Positions 45,994-56,371 of a DNA stretch of 64,000 bases are shown piece after piece; position 1 is the stretch's first letter, and every line of letters starts with the position of its first letter. The stretch lies in the NCBI GenBank assembly GCA_001939145.1, contig LSRX01000854.1:120634-184633 (forward strand), in the 5' to 3' direction. The translations under genes and the position numbers were made by a program. The DNA comes from Symbiodinium microadriaticum. Its lineage: Eukaryota > Sar > Dinophyceae > Suessiales > Symbiodiniaceae. The notes below the pieces were generated by a model, which made no database searches, had not been told where the DNA came from, and worked only from the letters and a program-made list of their open reading frames with translations.

Positions 45994-46128
45994 TTAACGG
46001 GCGCTTTCTCTTGAAGTGTGAGTTTGGTTTTGGCAGTCTTTGAGAGACACCCAATCCGGACTTGCCGGAAAAGTTGGTTTGACACGGTATTTACGATACA
46101 AAACGAGGGTCGGTGGTTCGGGGGGAGG

Positions 46129-46418
46129 TACCACATATATATATATATATATCTGTATATATGTGCCTTGCAATGTGTGCATGTCATGGGCTTTCGAAAT
46201 GAGTGAAACACATGCGTATTGGCTGTTTTCCTACACGCACACATGCATTTTCATATGTGTGTGCATATTCATGTGCAGGTGCAATTGCATGTGCATGTAC
46301 ATGTATGCATACATATACACTGCCATATGCATGCAATACATGGTAGAAATGATAAACATAAATATATATACATATGTATATGTAAATAAATAAATAAATA
46401 ATTAAATAAATATATAAC

Positions 46419-46454
<36 letters not shown>

Positions 46455-46560
46455 CACACAGGCATACAAACATAGATACACACATACATACATACATACA
46501 TACATGCATGCATGCATGCATGCATGCATACATACGTACTTAACTTGCTTACTTACACAT
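46129..46560. repeat. (TA)n, (AAAT)n and (CATA)/(CATG)n microsatellites
   Basis: TA at 46135-46151 and 46421-46451, AAATAAAT at 46385-46412, CATACATACATA then CATGCATG at 46481-46530. Confidence 0.9.
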
Positions 46561-46627
46561 GCATACACGTATCCAACTACACGCACACACAAACACATGG
46601 ATGTGCGAATAGGCATGCATGCACAAT

Positions 46628-47216
46628 GACACCTCCGGACCGGCAGGCCATTGGCCCCGTGTCCCTCGTGTCGACGCAAAGATCAGAACCTTCGCCTGGA
46701 GATTCCAAGAAGATTTTGTTCCAGAACAAGTTGAGAAATCAGGCCCATCGATCGGAGATGCATTGCACTGAGGAAGCAAGCTCTGGCCTGGTGGCCATCA
46801 TGGAGAAAGCCAGCGCCGGGCAATGGAGTTTGTACAAGGAGGCACTTCATTTGGCGAGCTGCTCGAGCTTGAGTTTCTCGGACAGTGGGAGACGGAGCGA
46901 GAGAGAGATTGCCACCGAGAGAGCGGGAGAGCCAACGGATCCCGGAAGGTGTGAGTGCAGTCTGGTTTTGTCAGCACAGGGCTCGGGTGAGGTTGCATTC
47001 TGCTTCAAAGCGTATGTTGCTGAAACTAGTGAGCCTTTCCCTTGCTTCAGTTTCGATGCCGACCGAATGAGACTAGTTGATCTGGTGTCCACCCTTGAAT
47101 TTCCCAAGAAGGCCCGCAAAAGAAAGAGTGAGCCAGCGACACATTCACACATTATTTGCAGTCTACACATGCTCGTAAGTACGTATGTATGCATGCATGT
47201 ATGCGGTGGCATGTAG
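46628..47216 (+). CDS. Uncharacterised open frame, about 195 codons
   Basis: An open + frame to TAG 47214-47216 with protein-like composition: MEKASAGQWSLYKEALHLAS, GRRSEREIATERAGEP, SLVLSAQGSGEVAFCFKAYV, DADRMRLVDLVSTLEFPKK, then KARKRKSEPATH. The last 20 or so codons read CATG-type repeat and are probably intron or 3' DNA. The upstream limit is unclear because microsatellite DNA precedes it. No family is recognised. The opposite strand also has a 121-codon frame, taken here as a shadow. Confidence 0.4.
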
Positions 47217-47631
47217 TAGCCAATTCAGATTCACCCACTTGTACGAAGAGCTGGCAGGACTAAGTTGTAATCGTAGGGACGAGTTGGCCAAATGCAGAGT
47301 AGGAAGGAGTGAATCATGGGAGAAATATCTGCCACAAGCAGGGGCGAAGACAGGAAGACAGGTGGTGAAACTAAGGGCCAATAAATTCGCTGCCCATGCC
47401 ACATATGCATGCAGGTGGTCCAAGACAACATTGCTGGTGGGGCATGGCAGGCACGGCGCTATCCTTGTGTGCAGTCACTGCAGACTCGTGGCACAAGGTC
47501 AATGCATTGTTGTTTCTTGAGCCGAAATAATGTGACAATGATTGATCTGTCGGGATACGTAGCCGTTTTGCGGCAAGCACTTTTTCGGTAGATGATGAAA
47601 AGTCAGAGCCCGTAGTACCGTAGCGACAGTC
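47217..47631. other. No confident gene
   Basis: An open frame at 47230-47520 (HLYEELAGLSCNRRDELAK) may contain an exon continuing the preceding gene. Confidence 0.3.
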
Positions 47632-48107
47632 ATGCCAAGAAGAGATGCCTGGTTGGATGGCCCTCCGATTGGAACGATGACCAATGCACGGGCTACTGCT
47701 CGGATGGGTGAAGCTGGACACGGCAATTCTCAAGATGATGTCAGCCATTCGGAGTTGGCATCTTCTTCTGCAGGCTCCATAGGGCCATAGGACATCCAAA
47801 CTTGTGCGTGCGACCATGCCGTTTCTTCGCCAAGGGCCACTGCTGTTACGGCGAGCGCTGCAATCAATGTCATGAAAAGCATGAGCATCTGCAAAGTCTT
47901 CCAGACAAAAAGCAACGTGCCCAGTTGCGTGACTTGAACGAAGCACAAATGTGGCGGTTGTTGTGGCCCTACTTACGAGCACAAGTTGAAAACTGGGAGC
48001 TGTCAGCCGGTGATCCCCGGCCAGTTATTGAACTGGCTCACCGGCTCATCAACGCATCTTGTTCGTTTTGGGGCCAACCCTGTTGTGCCCTGCAGAATGG
48101 CCCATAA
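47632..48107 (+). CDS. CCCH-type zinc finger protein
   Basis: A possible first exon starts at ATG 47632 (MPRRDAWLDGPPIGTMTNAR) and ends near 47773. An in-frame change at the GCAG (47770-47773) leads to HPNLCVRPCRFFAKGHCCYG and ERCNQCHEKHEHLQSLPDKK. C-x7-C-x5-C-x3-H is a single CCCH finger of the RNA-binding type. CRFFAKG..GE.C..CH is the form very common in dinoflagellates (family knowledge). The helical tail reads QRAQLRDLNEAQMWRLLW and ends at TAA 48105-48107 unless spliced. It probably binds RNA or acts in post-transcriptional control, which dominates gene regulation in dinoflagellates. The finger is clear; the 5' exon is a guess. Confidence 0.7.
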
Positions 48108-48538
48108 GTTGTCAGGAGTGCTCCACAGCATGAATTTCAGTGGGCTCATGGACATCGCGTTGGGACCCATGTCCTGAATGCTCCAGACCCAGTGCGGCCA
48201 GTCTTTGGCTGGATGGGGCGGAGGGTAGTGAATCAGTGAAGCGGTAGATTTCCCTGACGTTTTTTTTTCGGGACAGGATTCCGACAAGTGTACAGATTGA
48301 CTGTGAGCCACACTTCGTGGTGTGCGCCAGCCAAGGACAAGTTTACTGGTTCGTGTCACACACAACGGGGCCTTTCCCGCAACTTTAAATGCCTTGTGTG
48401 CGTGTGCTAGTGGTTCCACGTGTGTTTTTGAGGGGTCTGCTCAGGCAAAAGCTAGCCGCAGCTAGCCGCCCTGCCCAGCAACCCGAGGGGGGGGACCCTG
48501 CCGGAGAAGGAGCCTGTGTCCAAATCTGATGCAAAAAG
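48108..48538. other. No gene recognised
   Basis: Contains a T8 run at 48262 and a G-run at 48486. No coding signal is seen. Confidence 0.45.
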
Positions 48539-48865
48539 TTGCTCTCTGTCTCGAAGCCCGGCCCATGCTCAGTAGACAGCGCTGGGGAGACTTCGGAGCG
48601 AATGGGTTGTGTGGGGGTAGAAGGGTTGAGAACCATTTTCGCTTCGCTTTCATGCGTGACAGTGCTCTTTTCGATGCCACTAGACTCACTGGACAAAAAA
48701 ACTCACCAGATTTTTCAGCTTGATTGCTGCTGCCGAGCTGACGAGGCCCTGATCTTCACCACCATCTTTCTAGCCTCGGTCTTTGGATTGTACTGGATGG
48801 CATGCATCCCCAGTGAGGACAAGCATGACGGCGCCTGGGCTGTATTTGGCAACATGTTATCATGA
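48539..48865 (+). CDS. Membrane-protein exon(s), function unknown
   Basis: The frame reads RTIFASLSCVTVLFSMPLDS and KKTHQIFQLDCCC, then RADEALIFTTIFLASVFGLY and WMACIPSEDKHDGAWAVFG to TGA at about 48863. Two hydrophobic segments fit membrane helices. An intron may separate them near 48727. No family is recognised. Confidence 0.4.
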   Translation: MLSVSKPGPCSVDSAGETSERMGCVGVEGLRTIFASLSCVTVLFSMPLDSLDKKTHQIFQLDCCCRADEALIFTTIFLASVFGLYWMACIPSEDKHDGAWAVFGNMLS

Positions 48866-49495
48866 ACTGGTTAATCGTGGGTAGATAGGCTTGGAGCCAC
48901 TCTTGGACGATGACGCATCATGTGCCTGGCATGATTTCGCAGCATCTCCTGTCAGACTGGGCAGCCAGCGTCACAAAGAGTCCAATGGTACCGTGAAGTG
49001 ACAGACAAGCAAAACACTGGTAGCTGTGATTTCAGTTCAGCCGGGCTTCAGCCGGTCGCTCGTGAGTAGATGGCCGAACCCGGCATGGCTGTCAATCGGT
49101 GCCATTTCTTCGCAAGCAGACCTGCAAACATGACACCGACGGTACTGAGGAAGAGATCACAGAATGCTGGCGGGAAGGCAGCATGGAAATGCTGGACATC
49201 TGCTGTCAGGCAGACAGAGCCTCGATTTGAGTAGCAATCCGATGAAGTCGATGGGCACAAGGTCGGGGGGAGAACGTGAGAGCATGTTAGAACTAGTTGG
49301 AACGCATGTATATCTTCGTAGGCACTTACTTACTCAAGCATGTTAACATTGTAGCTGTTGTGAGCTGTGTTGCGCTTAGAGCAAAGGGCCGTCTTTTTGA
49401 TGTCACGAAGACCAATCGGCTCCGAGACTCCTTGCATCATTTTCTGTAGCCATTCGAAACATGTGGGTCTCAAGTGACCGTTGTAAGCATGCACC
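48866..49495. other. No gene recognised
   Basis: Short frames only on both strands. Confidence 0.4.
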
Positions 49496-50258
49496 ATGAT
49501 AATTCGGACTGGCGCAACCTGTCAGTCGAACGACCAGTGTCTTCAAATGGATTCCAAAGACAAACGTGCAGCTCAGGATGTATCCTGCAATGTCTCAGCG
49601 CCCAACCCTCGAAGCTGGCTCCGTGCGGTCGTTGAACCCACTGAATCCACCTTCATCAATGAGATTGAGTTTGACCGCGCGAAAATCCACAGGTGCCGTC
49701 AGGGGATCTTCAGGCGACCTTTCTTGTTGAGGCATTGGGGTGTGAGGTGTGATCTATTTCACCTGTGTTTTGCCCTTCCAGAAGCCCTAGACGGACAAAC
49801 GCATCACGCACTGAGCGCGGCAATATATGATGGGCATGTCGATTATGTGCTTGGGGAGGTGACAACTGGTACCCGGAGCTGCCCACTATCTATCCGCCTC
49901 TTGTGATTCCAGCCGCACATACACGGCTGGCAGTGCCGGTCTCGCCGCTGTTTCACGACCAGTTCGAGGTGGATGTGCTTGGATTGTCAGGCCGGCACAC
50001 CTGGAAGGGTTTAGGAAGGCTGCACGGCAGGGTGGGCTTACCTGTGCCTAGTGTGCTCGCCAGGCGTACCGTTGCTCACGGCTGCGCTCACGCAGGAAAA
50101 TGGCTTACGGAAGGCGGCCATTGAACGCAGGTTAGCTGTTCTCTGGGTTGTTGTCCTCATGTTTTTCTTCAGCTTTGCTTTGTTCGTGACATGGAGGTGC
50201 AGATCTCCTTACACAGTGCAGGCACCCTGGCAGCATGGCAGTCGCAGGCCTCCTGACT
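49496..50258 (+). CDS. Uncharacterised protein with membrane segment
   Basis: Three exon-like stretches. 49540-49905 is an open frame with EPTESTFINEIEFDRAKIHR and LFHLCFALPEALDG. About 49904-50030 reads IPAAHTRLAVPVSPLFHDQF, then EVDVLGLSGRHTWKGLGRL. About 50067-50212 reads LTAALTQENGLRKAAIERR, then LAVLWVVVLMFFFSFALFV, a strong membrane helix followed by TWR. They could be one gene whose C-terminus is membrane-anchored. No signature motif is seen. Confidence 0.4.
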
Positions 50259-50569
50259 AGGCATTGACCCACGAAGTAACGTGGCTGGTGCCTTGTGCAA
50301 TTTTCCGCACAAGCCAGTTACCTGTCAACAGTCATTCGTTGCGAGCCCAAGACAGATGTGTTTGTCATCGGTGTTGCAGAAGGAGATGTTTCTGAGGCAC
50401 GCTTTTGGCAATTGTGACCTCTGTTCCCAGCTCAGCATGAAAATTTTTATTTGGGGGCTCCATGCATTTCTTTTCGTGGTAAGTGCTCTGCACAGAAGGC
50501 CAAAGAAGTCTTTGGCAGCGACGGCACTCACTTCGGAACGCTAGTCCAGGCTCCTATTCTTGCCGATAA

Positions 50570-50618
<49 letters not shown>

Positions 50619-50630
50619 TATGTTAGATAA
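50259..50630. other. Possible small exon, then a (TA)n microsatellite
   Basis: ATG 50438 opens MKIFIWGLHAFLFVV, a signal-peptide-like start followed by GTAAG at about 50479, a plausible donor. (TA)n with (TGTA) occupies 50571-50622. Confidence 0.35.
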
Positions 50631-50959
50631 AGACAGGAGGGAGACCGTCCCGAGTGCCTTCAGCATACTCTTCGCGACCGGGCTGGGCGACCACTCCTGG
50701 CCTGGAGCCCAGGAAACCGACAGAATAGGCCACAGGGGACACACTCTTAGCATCTCTTCTCGCTGTGATTTTTTATTGCAAAATTGAGGAATGCTTGCGT
50801 TGCAAAGCCTGCCTGAACAGTAATGCTTTTCCCAGGCTGTCAGCACTCGTCAGGACTGGTTTGCGGCTGCAGCCGACAACCGACATGGCGGTTCACATTG
50901 CAATCTTAGCTCTCTGAAGCCTTGTGCCAGGACCGCAGAGACTACAAGATGACATCGAT

Positions 50960-51770
50960 TTCCGGTGGACGTGTCCTCGAAAGGGTGGGTGGCTGAATTG
51001 TGGGCTGCCTGCCATGGCCTTGACCTCGTAGGTCTTGGAATGGCAAGCTTTCGCCATTCCGAGGCCACTGCAGTCCGACGGCCAGCTGGCAAACTGCCGG
51101 CTGAACACTACGAGGCAAGTGAAAAGGAGAGTTGGCTCTTCATGCAAGCTCAGAGTAGTATAAACGAGTGTCTGCGCCAATGTATGCTGCCAAGTAACAG
51201 CTGCGCCAGCTTGAGCAGGTTGTTGCGAACCCGAACGTCGACGCAGTGCTGGTGCTGGCCTGCTTCCTCGCCGTCGTAGTCTTCAAGCCCTTCGTTTCAA
51301 TTCTTTCTTCATTCGGGTTTGACACAGATTCGGTTGCACTTCGGGATATGTTGTATTTGGAGTCACTTGCTCCGTTCTTACAGATCAAATGGCCACCACG
51401 ACACACAAAAGCATGCCGCACATTCTTTCACGAGGTCTTCGCAGAGCTCACCGGTTGCAAGATCTGGTGGACGGCTAAGAAACGCAGGTCAGAGCGAAAG
51501 AAAGAGAGCCCACTCTGTAGGACAATGCTTTTGAATTGGAGCGGAGTCCCGAGCGGCACTTGGGGCGCGGCATGCCCCATACTGGTCCATACTGATTTCC
51601 TCCTGTTTGGGTGCCTACTGAGAGAAGACTCCGAAGATTCTCGACAACCCAAGAGAGGGCAACCGTTCTGGTTCTCAGGCCCTGGCCGTGCGTCCGTTGG
51701 CGAGAATGCAAACCTGACTGGGCGCTACTGGGGTGACCTGGCAGAAGCTTCTTTTTGAGTTTCGAGCTTG
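50960..51770 (+). CDS. Membrane-protein exon cluster
   Basis: A first frame at about 50965-51170 reads WVAELWAACHGLDLVGLGM, then KLPAEHYEASEKESWLF. After an ACAG acceptor near 51200 a second frame reads LRQLEQVVANPNVDAVLVLA, then CFLAVVVFKPFVSILSSFG. That is one membrane helix followed by FDTDSVALRDMLYLESLAPF. A third part at about 51425-51490 reads FHEVFAELTGCKIWWTAKKR. The helix plus charged flank suggests an integral membrane protein; nothing identifies the family. Confidence 0.4.
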
Positions 51771-51846
51771 TTCGTCGTGCCATTGACTCGGCCTAGCACT
51801 AGATTTGTTTTTCCTTTCTAACATCGTCGTGTCGGAGCTCTGCGAG

Positions 51847-52185
51847 ATGTCTGCACTCACTCAGCAAACATCGACACAGCAAGCAATCTCCGTTGGCGGA
51901 GCAGCTGGCGAGCTGCGGTTGCTGATGAGGAAGAGGGAGAGGAAGATGTTAGAAGAGGCAGGTGAGGAGGATTGGGAGCAACGTGTTCTCTCCGACCCGA
52001 CCAGTCAGTCCTGTAGCCGGAAATGCAAAGCCGAAGGCAAAGGCCGAAGCAGGAGGCATCGGGGGACGCACCGGAAGCCTCCAGACGTAGACCAGCGGTC
52101 GGTGAGACTTTTGGAGTGGCTGCAGTGTCTGCTGTTTGCTCCTCTTCGTAAGGCTACCGAGAGGATTGAGAGCTCAGCTCGTTAG
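51847..52185 (+). CDS. Small charged protein, function unknown
   Basis: ATG 51847 (MSALTQQTSTQQAISVGGAA) continues GELRLLMRKRERKMLEEAGE, EDWEQRVLSDPTSQS, a basic stretch, and ends LRKATERIESSAR at TAG 52183-52185. The helical, strongly charged middle suggests a coiled coil. It could be spliced at 51960 (GCAG). No domain is recognised. Confidence 0.4.
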   Translation: MSALTQQTSTQQAISVGGAAGELRLLMRKRERKMLEEAGEEDWEQRVLSDPTSQSCSRKCKAEGKGRSRRHRGTHRKPPDVDQRSVRLLEWLQCLLFAPLRKATERIESSAR

Positions 52186-52358
52186 AAGCGCGAGTCTTTT
52201 TTCCGACCCAGCATGAAGGGCGGCCTGTGATGGTGAATGTCATTGAATATCAGCTTCTTTGAGATTCATCAGTGCTGAGTCGATAGTATCCTGTATGGCT
52301 GGCCGGCCACCCCTGTTGACTGTTCGCAGATGTTGTACTGAACTCGGACTGCAAAGCG

Positions 52359-53331
52359 TTGCCTGACTCGGAAATGAAGAGCACTTGTCTTGTCCGTAGG
52401 TCTGCCGATGTAAGCAGCTTTCTCAGTGCCCAAATCCAAGAGTCCCAGTGCGAGCAGCCATTGCCCCTCGGTTTGAGCTCTACGGAATGCAGCTCAGCGA
52501 TGTGTCAGATTAGTGCAGTGTTGGACGCCCCCTGCCAACGGACGAAACTGGCACTAGCAGTGTATTGCCGACACATCGACAAGCAGACAAGCAGACAAGG
52601 TTCCTTTAGTATCAGCCAAGCCCCCTTCAAGCTCGATACCTCTCTTTCGTGTTGCCATGGCTTCGGAGACTCCGAACTGGACGGCGCAGACCTCGCTCCC
52701 AAAGCAACGGATCTGTGACACTTGGATCGACTCCGAGAGCTCTAGAAACTCTAGAGACTCTAGAATTCAATCAGGTGCCACGACCCTGGCGCCAGCTGCC
52801 AGAGATCGAGGCTTCACCTGACTCAGGGAGCTCGGCAGATCCGCTGGGAATGTCTGGATTTCTGGGTTCTCAGTGCCAGCTCACAGCTTTCGGCTCGAGC
52901 CCCGGCCTAAGCCTTCGCAAGTTCAAGCACCAAAGAGATCGCAGCCTGAGAACTGCCTTGCACCGGCAGCGTACCAAATCGGTGGCCGCCCTGGGCTGAT
53001 CTTCCTTTCTGCTGCCCCGCGACCCCATCCGTGAGCCGTGAGCCGCGAGTCATGGACCGCTTGCGGCGGATTTCCCGCCACCTCCTTGCCGCTTGCCCCG
53101 AACTCGCCTTCGATCTCTAGCGCCTGTCCTTTTTGAGCGGTGCTAGGCCTCTGTTGTTGTTGGTTTCGGGCTGCCAAGGCAGGGGATGAGCTCGGCCTCT
53201 CCCCAGAGAGCTGCGCCGCGGCTGCTTCTTCGGCACAGCCATCAGAAGATGCGAAACAAAGGCAGCAGTCAGAAATGCTCCTTGCACCAAGCTTGAGCAT
53301 GTTTCATCCCCTGCCATGTCAGGAAGAGTAA
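52359..53331 (+). CDS. Uncharacterised exon cluster, Ser-rich
   Basis: Protein-like segments at about 52365-52470 (LPDSEMKSTCLVRRSADVSS), 52770-52850 (RPWRQLPEIEASPDSGSSAD) and 53165-53331 (AKAGDELGLSPESCAAAASS, then QPSEDAKQRQQSEMLLAP). All lie on the + strand. They look like low-complexity linkers of a larger protein. Joining is unresolved. Confidence 0.35.
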
Positions 53332-53683
53332 GTTCGTGGACATCATCCGGACCTACATCATGGAAACCCACAGGCACACCAGTAGCAGCCGTGAGAGGTG
53401 CACTGTTGTGTGGCAATATCCAAGAGGCTTCGGACCACTGGAGAGACGCCATCGATGACTCTGTGTCCTGACATGACTTGACAGATTCTGAAGCCGGCTC
53501 TGAGGTGCGTGAGCCTTGCAGTTCTCCCCAGTGTAGCCCAAGGCATGAAGTGCTAATGATGCAGCCTCCGTATTCCAAGCGCAGCTCTGAAAGCGTTTGA
53601 GAAGTTTCGCAACATGGCGTGGCATGCATTGAGGTTGTTGCTAAAGAGCTTCATGATGGAGACCTCTACTGAGGAACTGGTCT

Positions 53684-55212
53684 GGGCAAGCAGTTGGAGA
53701 AAGCAGAGGCCCCTTGCACCTTCCGCTTGAGCACGTCCGCGAGCGGCTCGCGCAGGCCAAGGGCTACCTGGCAGCGCTCTCGCTGCTGCCTGGACCCTGG
53801 GCTGATGCCCAGACACGCGAGGACACCATGGATTGACGGGCGGCGTGCCAGGCTCCACATGAATGCAACCGTGATGATGCTGCGAGCTGTCAAAAGGACA
53901 AGCTGCGGCTTTTGGAGCTGGACTGGATGGCACAGCAGGAGGGTATCCAGCTGCAGTGACTTGGCACTTGGCTAGCTGGTGCTTCGGTTTCTGCAGCAGT
54001 GGCTATCACTCATCAATTTGACAGGAACTGTCAGTGCCCGAAGGTGACCCCAAGCATGAGCACGTTTCAAGATAAGTGTATTCCTGGCCCTACGAAAAGG
54101 GTGCTCATCTCAGCAAGATTGTAGAGCCAGAAAGCAAATGCTGCGTGACAAAATGCTGTCGAGTCCTACGGTAACGATCATAGTGTTCGCCTTCAGCGAT
54201 GCAACGCAAGCTGCTACCGCTGTGCCACATCACAAATGCGAAACCCGACTGGCTGTTTCGACCAGCAGTCGGCGTCGAACATCGATGCTCGGTGTGTCGA
54301 TCTCGGCGAGTGTCGGAAATCACAAAGCTGCAACCAAGTGAACCGTCCCGACAGCATCAGCCTTCACCGTTCGCTGAATAGCATGCACTCCGAAAGTTTT
54401 GTGGTACCCCGGCGCTCTGGCCGTGCATCCGCCTCTCGGAAGCGAATCTGAGGCTCTATGCGGCCTACCAGGAACGCCTCCCAGCAGCAATTCAGCAATG
54501 GTATGAGGCCAGGGCATGAGGCGATGGTACATCGACGAATGCCCTGGTGCGGTAGCTTGCTTTTGTGGCAAATACCGACCACATGTCCCGCATTGCCATC
54601 CATAGCCCGCATCAGCATGGGGATTGCTCTCACACGATTGTTTCTGACGTGAGGTTATGGTGACAAAGGTCTTGGAAGCAACATTGTGGTTCCGTCGGTC
54701 GTCATGCACAGTAAAGTCACGGAGAAGATCACTCCAGAGAAGCAGTTAACGCCTTTGGACAGCGCGATTGCGGGGAACTCAGGACCTCTTTCTAGGCCAG
54801 GCAACGACCACAAGTTCCCACGCATGATCGTGGATTGATGTAGACTCCACATTCCGCATGCAAGGTGCAGAGGATCGTGGCGCGTGTCATTGTTGCTGAT
54901 CCTGAAGATGCTGAGCGAGTCGCACGCATTCACGTGCGCAAGGAGCCGAATTTCGGAGGCTCATTGACCGCACAGCCATAGCCATGCCATAGCTTCTTCT
55001 TGTAGACGGGAGCTTTGACAACAGGTGTAGTCAAAATAAGGCAGATCATATTACATGCATTTTGCAAGAGCCGTTCGTGCGCACCCGTGAATGGAGTGCA
55101 TCGCTTCAAGATCACATGCATTCGCCAGTCCTCATGGACAGCATCATCTCGACCACAGACAATGAGCTTCTTGTCACAAATTCTGCTGGTTGTTCTTTCG
55201 CTCTCGATCTAA
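53684..55212 (+). CDS. Uncharacterised multi-exon gene
   Basis: Exon-like segments on the + strand. LEHVRERLAQAKGYLAALSL then LPGPWADAQTREDT lies at about 53727-53830. KDKLRLLELDWMAQQEGIQL lies at about 53896-53958. EANLRLYAAYQERLPAAIQQ then WYEAR lies at about 54440-54517. GDKGLGSNIVVPSVVMHSKV then TEKITPEKQLTPLDSA lies at about 54660-54770. VQRIVARVIVADPEDAERVA then RIHVRKEPNFGGS lies at about 54864-54965. DHITCILQEPFVRTREWSAS lies at about 55046-55105, with a final TGA near 55219. A multi-domain cytosolic protein with a helical first half is likely; I do not recognise the family. The - strand also has frames over 54655-55121, judged shadows. Confidence 0.4.
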
Positions 55213-55400
55213 ATGTGTGATTTTGAAACTAACTTCATGGCATTTGCTGGCAGTTTGCCGAGGCATTGGCGGGAGCAACGACAGCATCTTGTCGAGGCCT
55301 TCCTCCCTCTCTCGTTTTGGCCTCATTCCGCTGCTTGCAAACCTATGTCACTAGTTTTTATATGTAAGCATGTAGTCAGGTACGTCATCATGTGTGTAGA
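55213..55400. other. Spacer, no gene recognised
   Basis: A short + frame (DFETNFMAFAGSLPRHWREQ) without further support. Confidence 0.3.
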
Positions 55401-56240
55401 TAGGTATGTATTTGGGCATGTAGCTATGAATGTCTGAATGTCTGTATGTCTGCAAGTCTATATATCTGCACGTGTGTAGGTATGTATGTACGCATGTATG
55501 TATATACGTACGTTTGTATGTGTGCATGCATGCATGTCTGCGTGTAGGTAGAAGGGGTAGGTATGTAGGTAAATAGGTAGGTAGGTCGGTCGGTGGGTGG
55601 GCGGGTGGGGGTAGGTGTGTGTGTGTGTGTGTGTGGTCCCAGCGCGTGCATGTGTGTGTGTGTGTGTGTGCGTGCGTGCGCGCTTGCGTGTGTTTGTATG
55701 CATGTGCGTATGTATGGATGGTATGGATGGTATGTATGGTATGTATGATCTGTCTAGTGCGTACGGCGTGTATATGTGCAAGATGGACAAGATGATAGAT
55801 AGGTAGATGAAAAATAGGTAGATAGGTAGATACGTAGGTAGATAGACAGATAGATAGATAGATTCACGGATCCATAGAGAATTAAGCAAGTAAGCAAGTA
55901 AATGCAGGGCAGTACATAAGTAAGGCGGGAAGGAAGCAAAGAAAGAAGGAATAAAGGGACGAAGGAAGGAACGAAGGAAGGAAGGAGCGACGTACAGGAA
56001 GAACAGGAAGAAAGCAATAAGTAAGCTCGTAAGTAAGAAGCGCAGGAAGGAAACGAAGAGAGAGCATCGAGACACAGAAAAAGTAAGTAAGCAAGTAGGT
56101 ATGCAAGCAGGCAGACTGGTAAGCAAGCCAGCAAGCATGCAAGTGCATGAGTATGCAGGTAAGCATGTAACTAAGTGCTTCAGTAAGGCGGTCAGTGAGC
56201 CAGTACGCAAGTACTCGTAAAGTAGGCAAGCAAGCAAGTA
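55380..56240. repeat. 860-bp patterned low-complexity DNA
   Basis: A succession of short-period blocks on one strand: GTATGTAT, GGTAGGTCGGTCGGTGGG, (TG)n, TGGATGGTA, TAGATAGG, GGAAGGAAGG, AAGCAAGTAAGC. Purine/pyrimidine asymmetry persists throughout. It stops abruptly about 130 bp before the first P450 exon. Long opposite-strand frames across it are artefacts. Confidence 0.9.
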
Positions 56241-56371
56241 ACCCGAGCCCCAAGCAAAAGAGCTGGCTGAGGTCGCTCGCGGAGATATTGCCAGTGTCCC
56301 TTGCACGTGCAAAGGCCCAGCGTGCTCGGGTAGGTCAGGTGGAGGTTATCGGACAGCGGCCAGGCCGTAGC

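Larger units (their letters stand above)
44011..46128. other. AT-richer island without recognisable genes
   Basis: By eye it is lower in GC than the flanks, with frequent stops in all frames. It holds telomere-like CTAACCCTA fragments (45197, 45279), a 34-bp perfect palindrome (45763-45796), related CCTAGGAAAAA units and a 66-bp direct repeat pair (45852-45917, 45928-45993). Bounded on both sides by (TA)n microsatellites. This looks like mobile-element or satellite-derived DNA; no transposase is identified. Confidence 0.55.

Noticed and set aside
46847-47212. 121-codon - strand frame
   Set aside because: The opposing + frame has more protein-like composition; this one is Ser/Leu/Cys-rich and partly repeat-derived.
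54655-55121. Two - strand frames (92 and 63 codons)
   Set aside because: The + strand over the same bases reads as splice-bounded charged protein consistent with neighbouring exons, so the - frames look like shadows. This is not certain.
55458-56312. A 284-codon - strand frame
   Set aside because: It is the complement of short-period repeats (Leu/Thr/His/Tyr runs), not protein-like.
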